From Polyangiaceae bacterium (GTDB lineage: Bacteria; Myxococcota_A; Polyangia; Polyangiales; Polyangiaceae): a stretch of DNA of 64,000 nucleotides. The notes under the pieces were generated by a model. It made no database searches and was not told the DNA's origin. It saw only the letters and a program-made list of their open reading frames with translations. Position numbers and translations under genes: made by a program. Shown one piece after another: positions 30,700-39,748 of this stretch; position 1 is the stretch's first letter; every line of letters starts with the position of its first letter. The stretch lies in contig JAICTZ010000005.1 in NCBI GenBank assembly GCA_025936115.1, forward strand, positions 124,001 to 188,000, written 5' to 3'.

Positions 30700-31674
30700 T
30701 TACGGCGATCGCACGCCGAGCTCGTGGCGCACACCTTCGGGCAGGTTCGTATAGCGTGACGTCGCGCAGCGGGGCGGCATCGCGAAGCGGCTCTGCGGCG
30801 CGGCTGGCAAGACGGTGCCGTCGTTCGCCGTCGGTATGCCGAAGATGGCGGAGGCTGGCTCGGGATCGGCGCACGTTACGACGGGGACGTCGGTCGCGGC
30901 ATTGTCGATGCGCGTCGTTTGCATGACGCTCAGTGTCTGCAGCTGACCCCAGCTCGCGGGGATCAGCATGCGACCGAGGAAGGATTCGACACCGGTCGTC
31001 TTGTCGGTCATCCAGGCGCCGTACCAGACGTCGCCCGCATCGGTGCTGCCGTCGGGTCCGAGCTTCAAGTGGTAGACGTGACACGCGGTCCACTCGAACT
31101 TGCCGTGAATCGTCATCCAATCGATCCCGTACTGCGTCACCAGCGCCTTGCGCCCGTTCTTGCCCGTGAAGTCGCCGAGCTCGGCGTCCGTCGGTGGCCC
31201 GGAGATCCAGAACACCGCCATTTTCGTAAAGTCGACGGGGCCCGGGGTTGCGGGATCCGTGTACCCGCCGTGCGCTTGTAAGCCGAAAAAGCCCGTGCTC
31301 CCGCTGTTGACGAACGAGAACTGGTGCACCCAGTAGTACCCGTCGTTGGGCGGATCCGTCTCCATCACGAGATCCCACTCGAGGGAGTCGACGGGCGAAG
31401 GCCAGGTCCAATTCGTGTAGACGTTGGTCGTCCCGATCTGCGTGCCGGCCGTGGCGAGCGGCACGGGCGTCCCCGTCTCGCCGCACGCCGGAGACGGAAC
31501 CGGCGGCGGCGGCGGTGGCGTCGTCGACGTGGCGCTCGGCATGCCCGAGCTCGTCGGTGCGCTCGACGGCGCCGTCTGTCCCCACGAACCGAGCGGGAAA
31601 TCGTCTTGGCACGCGAGCGCGAAGAGCGCGCTGCCGACGATGAAAGCCCGCGCTCGGTTACGGCGCGTGAACAC
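30700..31674 (-). CDS. Lipoprotein with DUF3472-like domain
   Basis: A 324-residue lipoprotein with lipobox ALAC (Cys about 22). A Ser/Thr/Pro-rich linker of ~40 residues is followed by a beta-sandwich region resembling DUF3472 (NVYTNWTWPSPVDSLEWDLV; NDGYYWVHQFSFVNSGSTGF; KMAVFWISGPPTDAELGDF). DUF3472 is often found with carbohydrate-related proteins. GTG 31674 lies inside the end of the upstream TPR-tail gene (17-base overlap), so it is co-translated with the sigma/TPR pair and is probably its output or sensor. Confidence 0.75.
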   Translation of the reverse strand: MFTRRNRARAFIVGSALFALACQDDFPLGSWGQTAPSSAPTSSGMPSATSTTPPPPPPVPSPACGETGTPVPLATAGTQIGTTNVYTNWTWPSPVDSLEWDLVMETDPPNDGYYWVHQFSFVNSGSTGFFGLQAHGGYTDPATPGPVDFTKMAVFWISGPPTDAELGDFTGKNGRKALVTQYGIDWMTIHGKFEWTACHVYHLKLGPDGSTDAGDVWYGAWMTDKTTGVESFLGRMLIPASWGQLQTLSVMQTTRIDNAATDVPVVTCADPEPASAIFGIPTANDGTVLPAAPQSRFAMPPRCATSRYTNLPEGVRHELGVRSP

Positions 31675-32377
31675 TTGCCGAACCCTCGCCGATCAACGAG
31701 CGCACCCGCTGCGCGTACGGTCCGTTCGGATGGTTCTGCAAGAAGTCGCGACCGATGCGGGCGGCAGTTTCGCGCTCGCCGCGCCCGGCGAGCGACTCGA
31801 CCCGCAGGACCGTCGCTTCACTGCGGAGCTGCGGCTTGGGAAAGCGCCGCGCGTAATCGTCGAGTGAGCGCAGCGCCTGGCCGTAATCGTGCGCGAGGAA
31901 GGCGGCGCGCGCTTGCTCGATCGCCGTGAGCTCGGCCGTGAGAGACGTGTCCGACGTGGTCGCGTTGTGGGGCGCGGGTTTCAGGGGCAGCGGGGCCGTT
32001 GCGGGAGCCGGTGCGGGCTCGGCCGCGTTCACGGCGGTGGGCTCGGCTGGCTTGGGCGGTATGATGGCCTGCACCGGTGCCGCGACCTTTGCCGCCGGCG
32101 GAAGCGGCAAAGCGGCCGGCTTGCTGCTGACGGCGTGCACGCTAGCCCAAATTGCTACCGCGCCGACCGTGCCGGCGCCGAGCGTCGTGAGCCAGCCCTT
32201 GGCAGCAGCGCGCACGCCGGTGGCCATCGTGCTCGCCGTGAGGAGCCCGCCGATGCCCACGCCCGCGAGGATCTGCTTCCGGCTATGCGCCGACACGGCG
32301 TCGGCGCGCCCGGCCCGAAGCAATTCCGCTTCGAACTCGTCGGCTCCGCCGTCGAGCAGTCTCACTGGATCACTCAT
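31658..32377 (-). CDS. Single-pass membrane protein with TPR-like tail, sigma-factor partner
   Basis: A 239-residue protein: ~60 cytoplasmic residues, a transmembrane segment (TTLGAGTVGAVAIWASVHAV), a Pro/Ala linker, and a C-terminal ~90-residue helical region with TPR/BamD-like pattern (IEQARAAFLAHDYGQALRSL; RRFPKPQLRSEATVLRVESL). Its ATG overlaps the sigma stop (ATGA at 32374-32377). Position and topology suggest an anti-sigma or sigma-signalling role. The tail resembles that of the FecR protein at 40603-41712. Confidence 0.75.
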   Translation of the reverse strand: MSDPVRLLDGGADEFEAELLRAGRADAVSAHSRKQILAGVGIGGLLTASTMATGVRAAAKGWLTTLGAGTVGAVAIWASVHAVSSKPAALPLPPAAKVAAPVQAIIPPKPAEPTAVNAAEPAPAPATAPLPLKPAPHNATTSDTSLTAELTAIEQARAAFLAHDYGQALRSLDDYARRFPKPQLRSEATVLRVESLAGRGERETAARIGRDFLQNHPNGPYAQRVRSLIGEGSASVHAP

Positions 32378-32988
32378 GGGCCCGGTCTTCTCTTGGTACT
32401 TATGCCCGCACCGACCAACTTTGCTTGCTCGTGGAAAACTTCTCGAGCGCGCCTGAGCCGGGTGGCCACTGTACCCCGAGGTAGGAGGAGGAGGCTCGCT
32501 GTCTGGTCGATCGAGAGCTCTTCCAACTCGAACAGCACGAAAACGGCTCGAAGATCCTCAGGCATGGCGTCGAGCACCCGGTCGAGCAGGGCGCGCGCCT
32601 CGAGCCGTTGCGTGAGCTCTTCCGGGTTGGGCGTCGCTTCATGGGGATTGACGGACAGGCGTAACTCTGCTGCCTCACGCCGGTGATACGAGCGCCTGAC
32701 GTGTGAGGCCACGCGCGTGGCGACGCCCACGAGAAATGAGCGTTCGCTGCCCGGATTGATGCGCGAAAGCTTGTCGTTCGCGATCAGAAACACCTGTTGC
32801 GTCGCATCATCGACATCGGCGGCCGGGACCCCGAAGCGGCGTAGCGAACGCCACACGAAATCGAGGTGCTCCGTCACGAGGCTCTTCAGCGCGAGCGGCT
32901 GCGACGGCGCGGCTAGCGTCTCACTCGGTACGGCGCCGTCGCCGGACTCTGTCTCAGCGGGCGAGCCCGCGCTCGACGTGACGCTCAT
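32374..32988 (-). CDS. Sigma-70 family (ECF-like) RNA polymerase sigma factor
   Basis: A 204-residue sigma factor with region 2 (VTEHLDFVWRSLRRFGVPAA, DVDDATQQVFLIA) and region 4 (MPEDLRAVFVLFELEELSID, RGTVATRLRRARE). It heads the operon running down to 30700. An acidic, Ser/Ala-rich N-terminal extension of ~30 residues precedes region 2. Confidence 0.92.
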   Translation of the reverse strand: MSVTSSAGSPAETESGDGAVPSETLAAPSQPLALKSLVTEHLDFVWRSLRRFGVPAADVDDATQQVFLIANDKLSRINPGSERSFLVGVATRVASHVRRSYHRREAAELRLSVNPHEATPNPEELTQRLEARALLDRVLDAMPEDLRAVFVLFELEELSIDQTASLLLLPRGTVATRLRRAREVFHEQAKLVGAGISTKRRPGP

Positions 32989-33290
32989 GGGCCGTGACAG
33001 GGGAACAGAACTAGTAGTCTACGGTCGATAGGCAGCGCTCGCCACCGTCCTCGCGCGTCGAATCCAAAATGGTGTAGCGCTAAAAAATTCGGCGCGCGGT
33101 TCGCAGTGACGCAATTCGGCAGCGCGCCCCGGCAGTCTCACTCGGAGCGAACTCGCGCGTCGCATCGTGCACCAAGCCCAATTCCACTCGCTCCGTAGCT
33201 TTTCGCCGGAGCACGATTCGATGGAGAAAATGCACACCCCTCGCGCGCCGCACGCCTGATTTCGACGTTCGCAAAACACTCTCAGTTTCG
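32989..33290. other. 302-bp divergent intergenic region
   Basis: It separates the sigma gene (minus) from the cytochrome-like lipoprotein gene (plus), so it should hold promoters for both. No box pair is convincing, and no gene or repeat is seen. Confidence 0.45.
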
Positions 33291-34226
33291 ATGGCACGTG
33301 TACGGCTGCGCTCCGTAACCTTCCTCTTATTGGCTGCGCCTGGTGCCTTGGCTCTCGCGTGCGGCCCCGACGCTACACTGCCGCCCGGCGACGATTTCGG
33401 ATCCGGTGCGACGGGCGGTTCCGGCGCTGCAGCGGGCACGTCAGGTAGCGCGCACGCGGGTATGTCGAGCTTCGCCACGGGCGGTAGCGGCGGTACGAAC
33501 TCGGGCGCTCAAGGGGTGGGGACGGGCGGTACTGGAATGGTCGGTACGGGCGGCACCACGGCGCTCGGCGGCAGCACATCCACCGGCGGCTCCTCTGCAG
33601 TGGGCGGCGGCGCCGGCAAGGGTGCAAGTGGTAACGCCGGCACGAGCGGTAGCGGCGGTACGTTCGGTAGTAGCAGCACGTTCGGCAGCGGCGGCACGTT
33701 CGGTAGTAGCGGCACATTCGGCGGCGGCGGCAAAGTGGGCAGCGGCGGTATGCCGAGCGGCGGCAGTAGCGCCGTGTTCGGCGGCGGCGGTCGCGGCGGC
33801 AGCATGAGTTTCGGCGGTCGGAGTAGCGGCGCGGGTAGCTCCGCCGGCGGCCGTGTGAGCGCCTCGGGCGCCGGCGGGAGCAGCGCCGGCGGCGCGGGCA
33901 GCAGCGTTGCGTTCAGCCAGGTTGCCGCGATTATCCAAACCAATTGCGGAGCGTCCAACTGTCACGGCGGGCGACAAGGCCCGACGCTCACCAGCTCCAA
34001 TCTCACGACGCTTTACAACACGCTGACGAGCACCACCGTGCGCCAGTGCGGGAGCGATCACCTCGTCACGAAGAACGACACCGCCAACAGCGCGCTGCTC
34101 GAGCTGCCGCAGGGTACGTGCAGCAACTTCATCATGCCGCAGGGTTGCACCAAGACACCGTGCCTGGCGGCGGCCGACATCACGACGATCACGAATTGGA
34201 TCAACGCGGGCGCGCCGGGACCCTAG
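33291..34226 (+). CDS. Linker lipoprotein with C-terminal cytochrome c-like domain
   Basis: A 311-residue lipoprotein. Lipobox LALAC (Cys about 24) is followed by ~180 residues of Gly/Ser/Thr, including an 18-bp DNA repeat coding for TFGSSG-type units near 33658-33725. The last ~100 residues resemble the planctomycete-type cytochrome c module. QTNCGASNCHGG supplies a CX4CH heme-type motif, then a Met in NFIMPQGC and the closing TTITNWINAGA. Extra Cys pairs are present. The four-residue Cys spacing is not the usual CXXCH, so heme attachment is not certain. Confidence 0.82.
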   Translation: MARVRLRSVTFLLLAAPGALALACGPDATLPPGDDFGSGATGGSGAAAGTSGSAHAGMSSFATGGSGGTNSGAQGVGTGGTGMVGTGGTTALGGSTSTGGSSAVGGGAGKGASGNAGTSGSGGTFGSSSTFGSGGTFGSSGTFGGGGKVGSGGMPSGGSSAVFGGGGRGGSMSFGGRSSGAGSSAGGRVSASGAGGSSAGGAGSSVAFSQVAAIIQTNCGASNCHGGRQGPTLTSSNLTTLYNTLTSTTVRQCGSDHLVTKNDTANSALLELPQGTCSNFIMPQGCTKTPCLAAADITTITNWINAGAPGP

Positions 34227-34265
34227 ACGAGCTCTCGTCAGCCCCGTGCGCGCCGTCCATCGCGC

Positions 34266-35519
34266 TCAGTTCTTCTGGAAGACGCGCACGTAATCGACTT
34301 CGAAGCGCTGCGGAAACGTCGTCGCGTCGAGGCTGCCGCCGTTCGAGCCGCCGAGGGCGAGGTTCACGAGCATGTACGCCTTCTGTTTGAAGGGGCTCGA
34401 GCCGTCCGGGTTCAGCATGCTCGAGAGCGCCGTCGTGTTCAGCGTCTGCTCGTCCAGAAAGAGCGTGATGTTCTGATCGTCCCAATCCATGCGCCAGACA
34501 TGGAAGTCCGAGGACCAGCTCGCGCCGAGCGACGACAAAGACTTCGAGGCCGAGTCCCACTTCGCCTGCCAGCGCGTGCTCGTGCCGCACGCGACGTTCG
34601 CGCGCACCTGGCCGCCGTAATATTCCATGATGTCGATTTCGCCGTTCGACGGCCACTCCCCGCTCACGCCGAGGGTCCACCAGGCGGGCCACATGCCCGA
34701 CACCGTCGGGATGCGCGCGCGAAGCTCGAAGCGGCCGTACTGCCAGCTCTGTAGTCCGCTCGTGTTGATGCTCGACGACGTGTATTCGGCATCCTGTCGG
34801 CTCGTTTTCCAGTCGCCGCTGCCGGTGTAGTTCGGATTTTCGACGCGCTCCTTCCGCGCTTCGATCACGAGCAGGCCGTCCGCCACGCTCGCGTTGGCGG
34901 TCTGGTACCACTGGTCCTCCTCGTTGCGTACGAAGCCGGTCTCGAATTTCCAGTTCTTGGGATTGGGGGGACCGTCGACGTCGAACTCATCGTGCCAGAC
35001 GAGCGTGTATCCGGCAGGGACGACGATGTCGCCTGCACCGGCGCTGCCCCCGGAGCTCGTGCCGCCGGCTCCGCTCGAGCCGTTCGCGCCGCCGGTGCCG
35101 CCCCTGCCGCCGACGCCGCTCCTGCCACTCGCGTTCGCCGTGCCACCGCTCGTGCTGCCGCGCCCGCCGCGTCCGTCACGCGCGCCGCCGGCTCCGCTCG
35201 CTGCGGTTCGTGTACCCGCGCCGCCGCCCGAGCCGCTGGCGTTCGGTTGACCGCCGCGTCCACTCGCAGCGCTCGGTTCACCCCCTGCGCTCGTTCCGCT
35301 GCTCGAGCTTGCGCCGCCCGCGTTCGCTCCGCCCAGGGCGGTCGCGCCCGCTGCGTCCAAGGCTCCCGCGCTCGCGCCGCTCGCGTGCATGCTGGTGCCG
35401 CCCGCGCCGTGCGGTGTTGCGTCGCTCATGGAGCCGCACCCTGCGAGCACCGCCGTGCTTGCAACGGCTGCCCGCAAGCCGTGTGTCGCGAAGAAACGTT
35501 CGGTGATCGTGCGGGTCAA
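34266..35519 (-). CDS. Surface lipoprotein with GH16 endo-beta-glucanase domain
   Basis: A 417-residue protein. A signal with lipobox LAGC (Cys about 28) is followed by ~130 residues of Gly/Ser/Ala linker, then a GH16 catalytic domain of ~250 residues starting VVPAGYTLVWHDEFD. The catalytic motif NGEIDIMEYYG carries the nucleophile and acid/base Glu residues (ExDxxE). QWYQTANASVADGLLVIEAR and SGMWPAWWTLG are further family landmarks. It is probably a laminarinase or related beta-1,3-glucanase held on the cell surface. The start is TTG 35519. Confidence 0.93.
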   Translation of the reverse strand: MTRTITERFFATHGLRAAVASTAVLAGCGSMSDATPHGAGGTSMHASGASAGALDAAGATALGGANAGGASSSSGTSAGGEPSAASGRGGQPNASGSGGGAGTRTAASGAGGARDGRGGRGSTSGGTANASGRSGVGGRGGTGGANGSSGAGGTSSGGSAGAGDIVVPAGYTLVWHDEFDVDGPPNPKNWKFETGFVRNEEDQWYQTANASVADGLLVIEARKERVENPNYTGSGDWKTSRQDAEYTSSSINTSGLQSWQYGRFELRARIPTVSGMWPAWWTLGVSGEWPSNGEIDIMEYYGGQVRANVACGTSTRWQAKWDSASKSLSSLGASWSSDFHVWRMDWDDQNITLFLDEQTLNTTALSSMLNPDGSSPFKQKAYMLVNLALGGSNGGSLDATTFPQRFEVDYVRVFQKN

Positions 35520-35729
35520 CGCTCTCTATTCTTCCTCGCTCGTTGCCAGTCGTTGGCGCGTCTTTGCGACGAGCGGCCGAATTCTACCACTCTCTAGCGT
35601 GCCGGCGACCCGGCCGACGCACCCGCTTTCCCGGCTTCACCCGCGCCGCTGCTCGCTCGGACGCCTGTGGGAAGCTCGAAATCACGATTAACGCGCCTCA
35701 CGCTCTTGCGCCCGCGTGCGCGCGAACCC

Positions 35730-36407
35730 ATGGCTATCGGTATGGCGCTAGCGCTCGTGACGGGAGCCAATCGGGGAATAGGACTCGCGCTCGTCGAGCT
35801 CTTGCGGCAGCGCGAGCTCGACGTGATCGGCGTGTGCCGTCAGAGCTCGCCCGAGCTCGCGCGCCTCGGCGCTGAGGTGTTGGACGCGGTCGACGTAACC
35901 GACGAACGCGGGATCGAGCGTGTCGTGCGGGCGGTCGGCGGCCGGGAGATCCAGCTGCTCGTCAACAACGCCGGCATCATGCGCTTTCCCGAGACGCTCG
36001 ATCAAATCGATCCCGTCTCCATCCGCCTGCAGTTCGAAGTCAACGCCCTCGCTCCGCTACGGATCACGGCAGCGCTGCGCGGGCGACTCGCGCGCGGCTC
36101 CAAGGTCGGCCTCGTCACGAGTCGCATGGGCTCGATCGACGACAACGGCTCGGGCGGAGCCTACGGCTACCGCATGAGCAAGGCGGCCCTCAACATGGCG
36201 GGCAAGTCTCTGGCGGTCGATCTCAAGCCGGCAGGCGTCGCGGTGGCCATCCTGCACCCCGGGATGGTGCGCACACGCATGACCGGCTCGCACGGTCAGC
36301 TCGAACCACTCGACGCGGCCCGCGGACTGCTCGCGCGCCTCGACGAGCTCACGCTCGAAACCACCGGCGGCTTCTGGCACGCCAACGGACAAAGGTTGCC
36401 CTGGTAA
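35730..36407 (+). CDS. Short-chain dehydrogenase/reductase
   Basis: A 225-residue classical SDR with the cofactor motif TGANRGIG, NNAG, the catalytic Ser in VTSRMGS, and YRMSK. The acidic residue after strand 2 is replaced by CRQSS, which hints at NADP preference, an inference. The C-terminal GFWHANGQRLPW is typical of the csgA/sniffer-like subgroup. ATG 35730 or 35742 may be the start. The stop overlaps the next ATG by one base (TAATG). Confidence 0.92.
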   Translation: MAIGMALALVTGANRGIGLALVELLRQRELDVIGVCRQSSPELARLGAEVLDAVDVTDERGIERVVRAVGGREIQLLVNNAGIMRFPETLDQIDPVSIRLQFEVNALAPLRITAALRGRLARGSKVGLVTSRMGSIDDNGSGGAYGYRMSKAALNMAGKSLAVDLKPAGVAVAILHPGMVRTRMTGSHGQLEPLDAARGLLARLDELTLETTGGFWHANGQRLPW

Positions 36408-36772
36408 TGACCGCACAACGCCTCGTTCGCGTCCCAGTGCTCGTTGCCGCGCTTTTTCTGGCCTCGACTTGCCAGCGTACGAACGACGGCGGCGCTGCCG
36501 TTCCGCACCTCGACAACCATCCGCCTGCGGAGACCTCCGACGGCCGCACCGTGGGTGCCGACGACAAATCACCCCAGCATCTTCTCGCCGAGCAGGGCAC
36601 GTCGTCTCATCCCGCCCCCGGTTGGAAGATCGGGCCGAACGGCGTCTCCTACGATCCTAAGCGCTCCCCTGACGAAGCGAAGGGCGCGACGAAGATCGTG
36701 CTGCCGGACGCGGGCACGGAGACCGTGCCGCCCGCAGCAACTCCCGTCGTCGCGCCGGCGCCGGAAAAGTAA
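36407..36772 (+). CDS. Small lipoprotein, unknown function
   Basis: A 121-residue lipoprotein with lipobox ASTC (Cys about 22) and a disordered Pro/Ala/Asp-rich mature part (PAPGWKIGPNGVSYDPKRSP; PDAGTETVPPAATPVVAPAP). No domain is seen. It is translationally coupled to the SDR gene (TAATG). Confidence 0.68.
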   Translation: MTAQRLVRVPVLVAALFLASTCQRTNDGGAAVPHLDNHPPAETSDGRTVGADDKSPQHLLAEQGTSSHPAPGWKIGPNGVSYDPKRSPDEAKGATKIVLPDAGTETVPPAATPVVAPAPEK

Positions 36773-36872
36773 GCCGTTCGAACGTCCAGCAACGGTTCGA
36801 AGCAACGCGCGAGCCCGAGGCGCGCCAGGGGCCGACCCCTAGCCGCGCGTTGCTTCGGGTGAGGGAAGCGCA

Positions 36873-36971
36873 CTACTTCGCGCTGCCCTTCTCCTTCTTT
36901 TTCTGCTTCTTCTGCTTGACCGTGAGCTTCGGCTGGTTGTTCGTCTTCGGACGCTGCTGACCTTTGGCCAT
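36873..36971 (-). CDS. Very small, highly basic protein (32 aa)
   Basis: The frame begins MAKGQQRPKTNNQPKLTVKQ and ends with a Lys-rich tail, about 40% Lys plus Arg. AAGGGAG lies nine bases before the ATG, one of the best ribosome sites in the window. Short MAKGQ-type proteins with a Lys-rich tail are known to me from other bacteria, with no assigned role. The charge suggests nucleic acid or ribosome binding, an inference. It is divergent from the permease gene. Confidence 0.65.
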   Translation of the reverse strand: MAKGQQRPKTNNQPKLTVKQKKQKKKEKGSAK

Positions 36972-36975
36972 TCGG

Positions 36976-38265
36976 ATGCTCCCTTCTGAAACGACGCGTC
37001 ACCATAGCATGCGACGCGCGCTTTCGATGTTCGATGCGCTGTGTCTCGGCGTGAATGCGGTGGTCGGCAGTGGTGTGTATTTGTTTCCCGGGACGCTGGC
37101 GCAAAAGCTCGGTCCGGCGTCGCTCGTCGCTTGGCTGCTCACGGGGATTTTATGCTTGCCGCTCGCGCTCACGTTCGCAGCGCTCGGCACGATGGAGGAC
37201 CGAACGGGCGGCTCGTTCCGCTACGCGGAGCTCGCCTTCGGTAAAGGAATTGCGTTCGTCGTCGGATGGTCCGCCTGGGTCACCTCCGTGATCTCCTGGG
37301 CTGCGGTCGCGAACGCGCTCCCGAGTTACCTCGAGCCGTTTGCGCCTGCACTCGCGCGTGAGCCGTACGGCCGAATCGTACCGAGCGTGCTGGTGCTCGG
37401 ACTGGCGGGCTTGAACGTCCGGGGCGTCAAACCGAGCGCGCGCCTGCTGGATGCGTTCACCGCGCTCAAGCTCGTGCCGCTGGTCTTCTTCGTGCTGGTC
37501 GGGCTGTCGGCCGTCCGCGCGGCCGAATTTCGGCCGTTCGTGCCGCACGGGCTTACGGCGCTGCCCGCGATGGCGCTGATGACCGTGTTCGCTTACCAGG
37601 GCTTCGAGGTGGTGGGTGTGCCCGGTGGCGAGATGCGCGAGGCGCGCCGCGTCGTGCCGCGCGCCGTGCTCTGGTCGCTATTTTTCCCCGCCCTTCTGTA
37701 CCTTCTCGTTCAACTCGTGTTCCTGGGAGTAGGTGGGCGGCCGACGCGCGCTCCGCTCGTCGACGCGGCGCGTACATTCGCCGGAGGCTCGGGCGCGACG
37801 CTGCTGGCGCTCGGTGGCGTGGTCTCGATGCTTGGCTTCAACGCCGGCACGGCCTTGTGCACGCCGCGCTATCTCCAAGCCCTCGCCGACGAAGGGCTGC
37901 TGCCGCGCGTGCTTGCGAAGGTCCATTCCCGCTACGCCACGCCGGCCGTCGCCATCGTGGCGAGCGGCGTCGTGACCGCCGTGATTGCCGAGCTCTTCGA
38001 CTTCGAGCACCTGGTGGATCTAGCGGCACTCGCCGTACTCGCGCAGTACCTCGCGAGTTCGGCGGCCCTCGTGCGTCTCGGCAGCGGCCGGCTACGGCTA
38101 CTCGGCGCGGTCTCTGTGCTCGTGAGCCTGTCGTTCGGCGCTCAAGGCGAGCTCGCGCCGATCGCGATTCTCGGCGGACTCACGCTCGCGGGCGTCGTGC
38201 TCGCCGTCGGGACGCGCTTCTTTGCCGGCCGCGCTCGTGCGCGCGGCCTCAACCCGGATCGCTGA
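36976..38265 (+). CDS. APC-family amino acid permease
   Basis: A 429-residue inner-membrane transporter with about 11-12 helices. The family's helix 1 motif VNAVVGSGVYLFPGTLAQKL and helix 6 AYQGFEVVGVPGGEMREARR are present, as is NAGTALCTPRYLQALADEG. The substrate is an amino acid or polyamine by family, not resolved here. ATG 37009 is an alternative start closer to helix 1. The 3' end overlaps the convergent GH45 gene by 17 bases. Confidence 0.92.
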   Translation: MLPSETTRHHSMRRALSMFDALCLGVNAVVGSGVYLFPGTLAQKLGPASLVAWLLTGILCLPLALTFAALGTMEDRTGGSFRYAELAFGKGIAFVVGWSAWVTSVISWAAVANALPSYLEPFAPALAREPYGRIVPSVLVLGLAGLNVRGVKPSARLLDAFTALKLVPLVFFVLVGLSAVRAAEFRPFVPHGLTALPAMALMTVFAYQGFEVVGVPGGEMREARRVVPRAVLWSLFFPALLYLLVQLVFLGVGGRPTRAPLVDAARTFAGGSGATLLALGGVVSMLGFNAGTALCTPRYLQALADEGLLPRVLAKVHSRYATPAVAIVASGVVTAVIAELFDFEHLVDLAALAVLAQYLASSAALVRLGSGRLRLLGAVSVLVSLSFGAQGELAPIAILGGLTLAGVVLAVGTRFFAGRARARGLNPDR

Positions 38266-39517
38266 GCCCGGACTTGTTCGTGATGTCGGAGGGGCACGCG
38301 ATCTGTTTGAAGGTGAAGTTCGGGTTGTCCGCCGCGCCGAACCACCCGAGGAACCAATTGCAGCCGTCGAGCAGATCCTGCTTGCCGTTGAACACGGTCT
38401 GACACTTCTGCTTCACGCAGTTGACGTCGCCGTTGCAGCCCGCGAGAAATCCGCCGTATTGCGCGCCCAGATCCGCGGTGCCCCACTGCGTGTTGCACGC
38501 GTTGAGGGCGCCGACGCCGCCGCCCGGAATCAAGAGGTCGAACTGATCGGCTGCGACGCCGCCGTTGTTGATGACCTGCACGATCATGTGCTTGCCGTTG
38601 AGCGCCTGCGTGCTCGTGCCCGAGCCGTTGTGAGAGCTGCCGCTGAACTGCAGGTGGTAACAGCGCCCGCAGACGTAGTTGCCGCCGGAAGCCGCGGCGA
38701 AGCCGTACGAGAGCTTGTCGCCCACGGACCAGGGCGAGTCCTGCCAGCACATGAAAGCGGTGCCGCCGCCTTCACACGCGTTCTTCGCGTTGTTGTCGCT
38801 CAGCGTCTGATTGGACTGGCTGCACGACTTGATCGGGTTGCGACCACCCGTGTTGCCCGTCCATCCGCAGGCCGGCTTGCAACAATCCCAATAACGCGAG
38901 GCCCAACCGTTCGAGCCGCCGGAAATGTCCGGAGGTGGAGCGAGGTTGCCGCCCGCGCCGGAACCGCCGCTGCCGCTCGTGCCGCTCGTGCCGCCCGTAC
39001 CGCTCACGCCGCCACTGCCACCCGAGCTTCGGCCCGCCGCGCCGCCCGAGCTCCGGCCCGCGCTGCCGCCGCGACCGCCGCCCGGCGCGAAGCTGCCCGC
39101 GCTGCCGCCCGCGCCCGAACTCGCCCCGGTGCCTGCGGCGCCGCCCACGCCGACGGTCCCACCCGTGCTCGATAGACCCGCGGTATTCATGCCTGCGGTA
39201 CCGGTTCCGCCCATGGCCGCAGAGCCGCCCGTCGCGCCCGTGCCGCCGCCGCTCGAGCCGCCGCTGCTCGCGCCGCTGCCGCCCGTGCCGACTTGGCCGC
39301 CCGCGTGCGCGCCAGCGCCTCCGCTCGTCGTGCCACCGTGACTCTGGCCCGCGCCGCTCGTCGTCTTGCCTGCCGACGCGCCGTCGCCGGGCGCGAGCGT
39401 CGGTTCGCCGCTGGCGCACGACGCGGCGCTGGCCATGAGCGCGAACGATCCGAAGAAGACGGCGCCGAAGGAGCGCCCTGCACGTTGAGCCAAAGTCATC
39501 ATCTCTTGGGGTATCAT
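38249..39517 (-). CDS. Surface lipoprotein with GH45 endoglucanase domain
   Basis: A 422-residue protein with lipobox SAASC (Cys about 34), a ~165-residue Gly/Ser/Thr linker and a C-terminal GH45 cellulase domain. GH45 landmarks are ASRYWDCCKPACGW with the catalytic Asp, ACEGGGTAFMCWQDSPWSVG, and DQFDLLIPGGGVG with the second catalytic Asp, followed by GWFGAADNPNFTFKQIACP. An auxiliary Asp known from fungal enzymes (in GGD) reads GGV here. Many Cys suggest disulfides. GH45 is mainly fungal and animal, so transfer is possible. ATG 39502 is an alternative start. Confidence 0.93.
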   Translation of the reverse strand: MIPQEMMTLAQRAGRSFGAVFFGSFALMASAASCASGEPTLAPGDGASAGKTTSGAGQSHGGTTSGGAGAHAGGQVGTGGSGASSGGSSGGGTGATGGSAAMGGTGTAGMNTAGLSSTGGTVGVGGAAGTGASSGAGGSAGSFAPGGGRGGSAGRSSGGAAGRSSGGSGGVSGTGGTSGTSGSGGSGAGGNLAPPPDISGGSNGWASRYWDCCKPACGWTGNTGGRNPIKSCSQSNQTLSDNNAKNACEGGGTAFMCWQDSPWSVGDKLSYGFAAASGGNYVCGRCYHLQFSGSSHNGSGTSTQALNGKHMIVQVINNGGVAADQFDLLIPGGGVGALNACNTQWGTADLGAQYGGFLAGCNGDVNCVKQKCQTVFNGKQDLLDGCNWFLGWFGAADNPNFTFKQIACPSDITNKSGLSDPG

Positions 39518-39748
39518 CTGGTTTCGACGTCGGCCAGTCTTGATTCGGACGCACTTTTGCGATCAGAGCTCGGGGCATCCGTCGATCGCAGAGAATTTCA
39601 GCTCGGAGACAAGTTCGAGCGCGCGCCTGCCTCGCTTCGGCCGCGAGCGGTGACTAACACGGGAGCGGCTACTGGCGCGATGCACGCCCGAGCTCGCGAG
39701 TTTTAGCGGCTTTTCGCGCCGACGGGCCGAGGGCAGGCGCAATCACTT

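Noticed and set aside
29672-31612. A 646-codon minus-strand open frame
   Set aside because: It runs through two supported genes in another frame, and its product is Arg/Asp-rich low complexity without a domain.
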